Origin: Thermoflexales bacterium
GTDB lineage: Bacteria; Chloroflexota; Anaerolineae; Fen-1058
Direction of reading: 5' to 3'
NCBI GenBank assembly: GCA_030834835.1
Contig: JAUQXD010000750.1
Coordinates: 1-7,568, forward strand
DNA: 7,568 nt
The notes beneath the pieces are model-generated. The model saw nothing but the letters and a program-made list of their open reading frames with translations. It searched no databases and had not been told where the DNA came from. The stretch's first letter is position 1. Each line of letters starts with the position of its first letter. Below, in pieces: positions 5,534-7,568 of this stretch. A program made the position numbers and the translations under genes.

Positions 5534-7315
5534 TCAGGCCACGCTTTCCAGAGGTGGAAGTTCCACATCGTAACGCGCGAAGATCCGTCGGTAGTGAGGT
5601 GAACGGCGCAAGAGTTCCTCATGTGTGCCATCGGCCACCAGGCGGCCTTGATCGATCACCAGGATGTGATCGGCCCAGCGAATCTGCGCCAACCGATGCG
5701 TAATCAGCAGCGTCGTGCGGCCACGCTGCACATGACGCAGCGCCAGTTGAATCTCGGCTTCGGTGGCGCTGTCGATGGCGCTGGTCGAATCGTCCAGAAT
5801 CAGAATGCGCGGATCACTGAGAAAGGCGCGCGCCAGTGCCAGGCGTTGCCGCTGCCCGCCTGACAGCATCACACCCCGTTCGCCGATCACGGTTTGATAA
5901 CCGTCCTTGAAACTCAGGATGAAATCGTGTGCCTGCGCATCGCGCGCGGCCTGCTCGATCTCCGCTTGCGTTGCGCCGGGGCGGCCAAAGGCGATGTTCT
6001 CGGCGACCGTGCGTGAGAACAAAAAGATATCCTGCTCGATCTTGCCAATCTGCGAACGCAGCCCGTCCAGACTCCAATCGCGCACATCGACGCCATCGAT
6101 CAGGATGCGGCCCGCGGTGGTGTCGTAGGTGCGATTCACCAGTCCGATCAGGCTGCTCTTGCCCGAACCAGTCTGCCCCACGATGGCGACCGTCTGACCC
6201 GGTTGAACGCAGAAGGAGATGTCTTGCAGCAACGGCTGGTTGCTGAACCCAAAGGACACTCGCTCAAACACGATTTCGCCCTTCACCGCCCGATCGATCC
6301 CGGCGGCGTTCTCGTCCAGATCGGTCTCCGCGCGGATGATACTCAAGATTCGATCGGCGCTGGCCAGGCCCGATTGGATCAGCGAAAACGTGAAGATCGA
6401 ACTAAAGGTCGGCCAGCGCAAGACGTTCATCAGCCCCATTACGCCGATCACATCCGCCAGCGTCACGACGCTGTTTTGATACAGCCACAGCGCGTGCAGC
6501 AACATGCCGCCCACGCTGATCGCGAACAACAACACGGGCAAATATCGCGCTTCGATGTGGCCTTGCTGAACCGCGGTGTCGCGCAGGCGGCGAGCGCTGG
6601 TCCGAAACTTGTCGCGCTCGAAGAGTTCACGGGCGCTCGCTTTGACCACTTCAATGCCCGAAATGATCTCGGCCAGCGCGGCATCCAGTTGGCCGAATAG
6701 GCCGCGCAGCCGCGCGGTGATGGGCTCCAGTTCATGAACGTAGGCGCGAACGGCGAAGATGTAAGACAAAACGAACAGGCCGGGGACGATCAGCAGTTGC
6801 AGATTGATCGAGCCGATGAAGATCAGCACGATAGTGAAGGTGACGGTCGATTCGATCAACAAACTCGCGCCCGGCATCACCATATCGCTCAGCAAAGCAA
6901 CATCGTCGGTGGCGCGGGCCATCAAATCGCCGACGCGCTGTCGGCTGTGGAAGGTCTGGCTTTTACCCAGCAGACTGGCGTAGAGTTCCTGGCGCGCGTC
7001 GGCCGCGAAACGCGCCGCGATATGGGTGTAGGCATAGGAGGCCAGCAAGTTGAAGATGCCGTCCATCGTCAGGATGATTAGAATCGCGAGTGCGTACAGC
7101 GGGAGTTGACCACCGCCGGGCTGCACCATCTCACCGGCCGCGCGGCCAATCAGCACCGGGCTGCTGGCATAGGTGGTCAGACTGACGATCTGCAAGAACA
7201 GGGCGAGCGCGAGCAGGCCTTTGTATCGCCAGATATGCGACGCCACCCAGCGCGTCGTGGAGCGTCGGTCATAGCGATAGGCGTCGCTAACGTGGAATTC
7301 ACTGTTTGAAATCAT
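5534..7315 (-). CDS. ABC exporter half-transporter, subunit with degenerate Walker B (Asp for Glu) and canonical LSGGQ
   Basis: From the ATG at 7315 this is 593 residues. A GTG at 7363 would add 16 residues, but those (VSLSGAPDNSRPPST) look unlike an exporter N-terminus and that codon overlaps the likely promoter, so I prefer 7315. Six membrane helices (roughly 33-54, 72-94, 149-169, 172-192, 258-279, 285-309) precede the ATPase domain: Walker A GQTGSGKS (380-387), Q-loop Gln428, GERG (478-481), signature LSGGQ (484-488), Walker B ILILDD (504-509) and switch His540. Position 509, normally the catalytic Glu, is Asp, and the A-loop aromatic is Phe (FGF) rather than Tyr. In heterodimeric exporters this marks the subunit whose Walker A/B forms the degenerate ATP site. 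It is first in a two-gene operon with the subunit downstream, with a three-base gap between them. Confidence 0.93.
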   Translation of the reverse strand: MISNSEFHVSDAYRYDRRSTTRWVASHIWRYKGLLALALFLQIVSLTTYASSPVLIGRAAGEMVQPGGGQLPLYALAILIILTMDGIFNLLASYAYTHIAARFAADARQELYASLLGKSQTFHSRQRVGDLMARATDDVALLSDMVMPGASLLIESTVTFTIVLIFIGSINLQLLIVPGLFVLSYIFAVRAYVHELEPITARLRGLFGQLDAALAEIISGIEVVKASARELFERDKFRTSARRLRDTAVQQGHIEARYLPVLLFAISVGGMLLHALWLYQNSVVTLADVIGVMGLMNVLRWPTFSSIFTFSLIQSGLASADRILSIIRAETDLDENAAGIDRAVKGEIVFERVSFGFSNQPLLQDISFCVQPGQTVAIVGQTGSGKSSLIGLVNRTYDTTAGRILIDGVDVRDWSLDGLRSQIGKIEQDIFLFSRTVAENIAFGRPGATQAEIEQAARDAQAHDFILSFKDGYQTVIGERGVMLSGGQRQRLALARAFLSDPRILILDDSTSAIDSATEAEIQLALRHVQRGRTTLLITHRLAQIRWADHILVIDQGRLVADGTHEELLRRSPHYRRIFARYDVELPPLESVA

Positions 7316-7353
7316 AGTGGATGGTGGGCGGGAGTTGTCTGGTGCACCCGATA

Positions 7354-7362
7354 ATGATACCA
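7354..7362 (-). promoter_or_regulatory. Candidate extended -10 promoter of the ABC exporter operon
   Basis: Read leftward, TG-G-TATCAT forms an extended -10 element, with the hexamer differing from TATAAT at one base. No good -35 is seen 16-18 bases upstream. The start of transcription would be near 7347, giving a leader of about 32 bases before the ATG at 7315, with no Shine-Dalgarno in it. This supports the shorter start of the first ABC gene. Confidence 0.35.
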
Positions 7363-7451
7363 CCTCGCGGCGGGCCTATGGCCGTGATCAGCTTGCTACT
7401 CAGACATCATGAACTGCGTTCACCACGAAACATGAAAGTGGCGCGACGTAG

Positions 7452-7477
7452 GGCAAGTCGGTGACTTGCCAGGCAAG
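7452..7477. repeat. Three-arm palindromic cluster (GGCAAGTC / GACTTGCC / GGCAAG)
   Basis: GGCAAGTC (7452-7459) and GACTTGCC (7463-7470) form a perfect 8-bp stem with a GGT loop. The same right arm also pairs with GGCAAG (7472-7477) across one base. The two hairpins are mutually exclusive. No T-run follows on either strand. It may be a fragment of a dispersed intergenic palindrome. Confidence 0.5.
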
Positions 7478-7514
7478 ATACCACGCGCAGCGGCCCCACA
7501 TTTTCAGATCAGCC

Positions 7515-7568
7515 GTCATTGCGAGGAACGAAGCAATCTCCCGCCGGTCGGCCTTGAGATTGCTTCGC
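7515..7568. repeat. Dispersed inverted-repeat element, cut by the window edge
   Basis: GTCATTGCGAGG (7515-7526) is followed by CGAAGCAATCTC (7529-7540), a 15-base loop and the perfect inverse GAGATTGCTTCG (7556-7567). Sequences of the form gtcattgcgag...gaagcaatctc are, as I recall, a family of high-copy intergenic palindromes seen in many bacterial genomes including Chloroflexota. The element probably continues beyond the window. It is non-coding. Confidence 0.65.

Noticed and set aside
7378..7464. 28-codon + strand ORF starting MAVISLLLRHH
   Set aside because: It has no SD, no recognisable content, and runs into the palindromic cluster.

Overview
The window looks like a chromosomal segment of a GC-rich bacterium, most likely a Chloroflexota (Anaerolineae/Chloroflexia-like) genome. 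The basis is family resemblance: a very repetitive Ig/PKD surface protein whose beta domains are followed by a hydrophobic LPLVM box and a CARDB-like C-terminal domain, next to a tiny secreted protein with a PPRPTPIPTATP linker. I recall this arrangement from Chloroflexota genomes but cannot verify it here. The taxonomic call is an inference.

Left part (1-3231, + strand): the 3' end of a large surface/adhesin-like gene (at least 918 codons; its start lies outside the window) carries five Ig-like repeats of about 98 residues, three PKD-type domains, an LPLVM box and a CARDB-like end. Thirty bases downstream, with a strong Shine-Dalgarno, is a 147-residue protein with a signal peptide. The two form a likely operon of envelope/extracellular proteins. 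They also share an LP(P/R)RP motif, at the extreme C-terminus of the first and just after the signal peptide of the second.

Middle (3232-3709): a 478-base convergent gap holding degraded mobile-element sequence. It contains a long imperfect inverted repeat bounded by GGTTCTTCC/GGAAGAACC, a GC-rich palindrome, a near-consensus sigma-70 promoter with a good SD, and a 23-codon ORF. That ORF reads like the last residues of an ISL3-family transposase and is followed by a matching terminal repeat end, CGGAAGAACC.

Right part (3710-7315, - strand): two half-size ABC exporter genes three bases apart, transcribed leftward. Their motifs complement each other as in heterodimeric type IV exporters. The upstream subunit has Asp instead of the catalytic Glu in Walker B but a canonical LSGGQ. 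The downstream subunit has the Glu but a variant LSMGQ. One ATP site should therefore be degenerate and the other competent.

Far right (7316-7568): an extended -10 promoter candidate for the ABC operon, a three-arm palindromic cluster, and the beginning of a dispersed inverted-repeat element (gtcattgcgagg...gaagcaatctc) cut by the window edge. No tRNA, rRNA, CRISPR array or convincing rho-independent terminator was seen.
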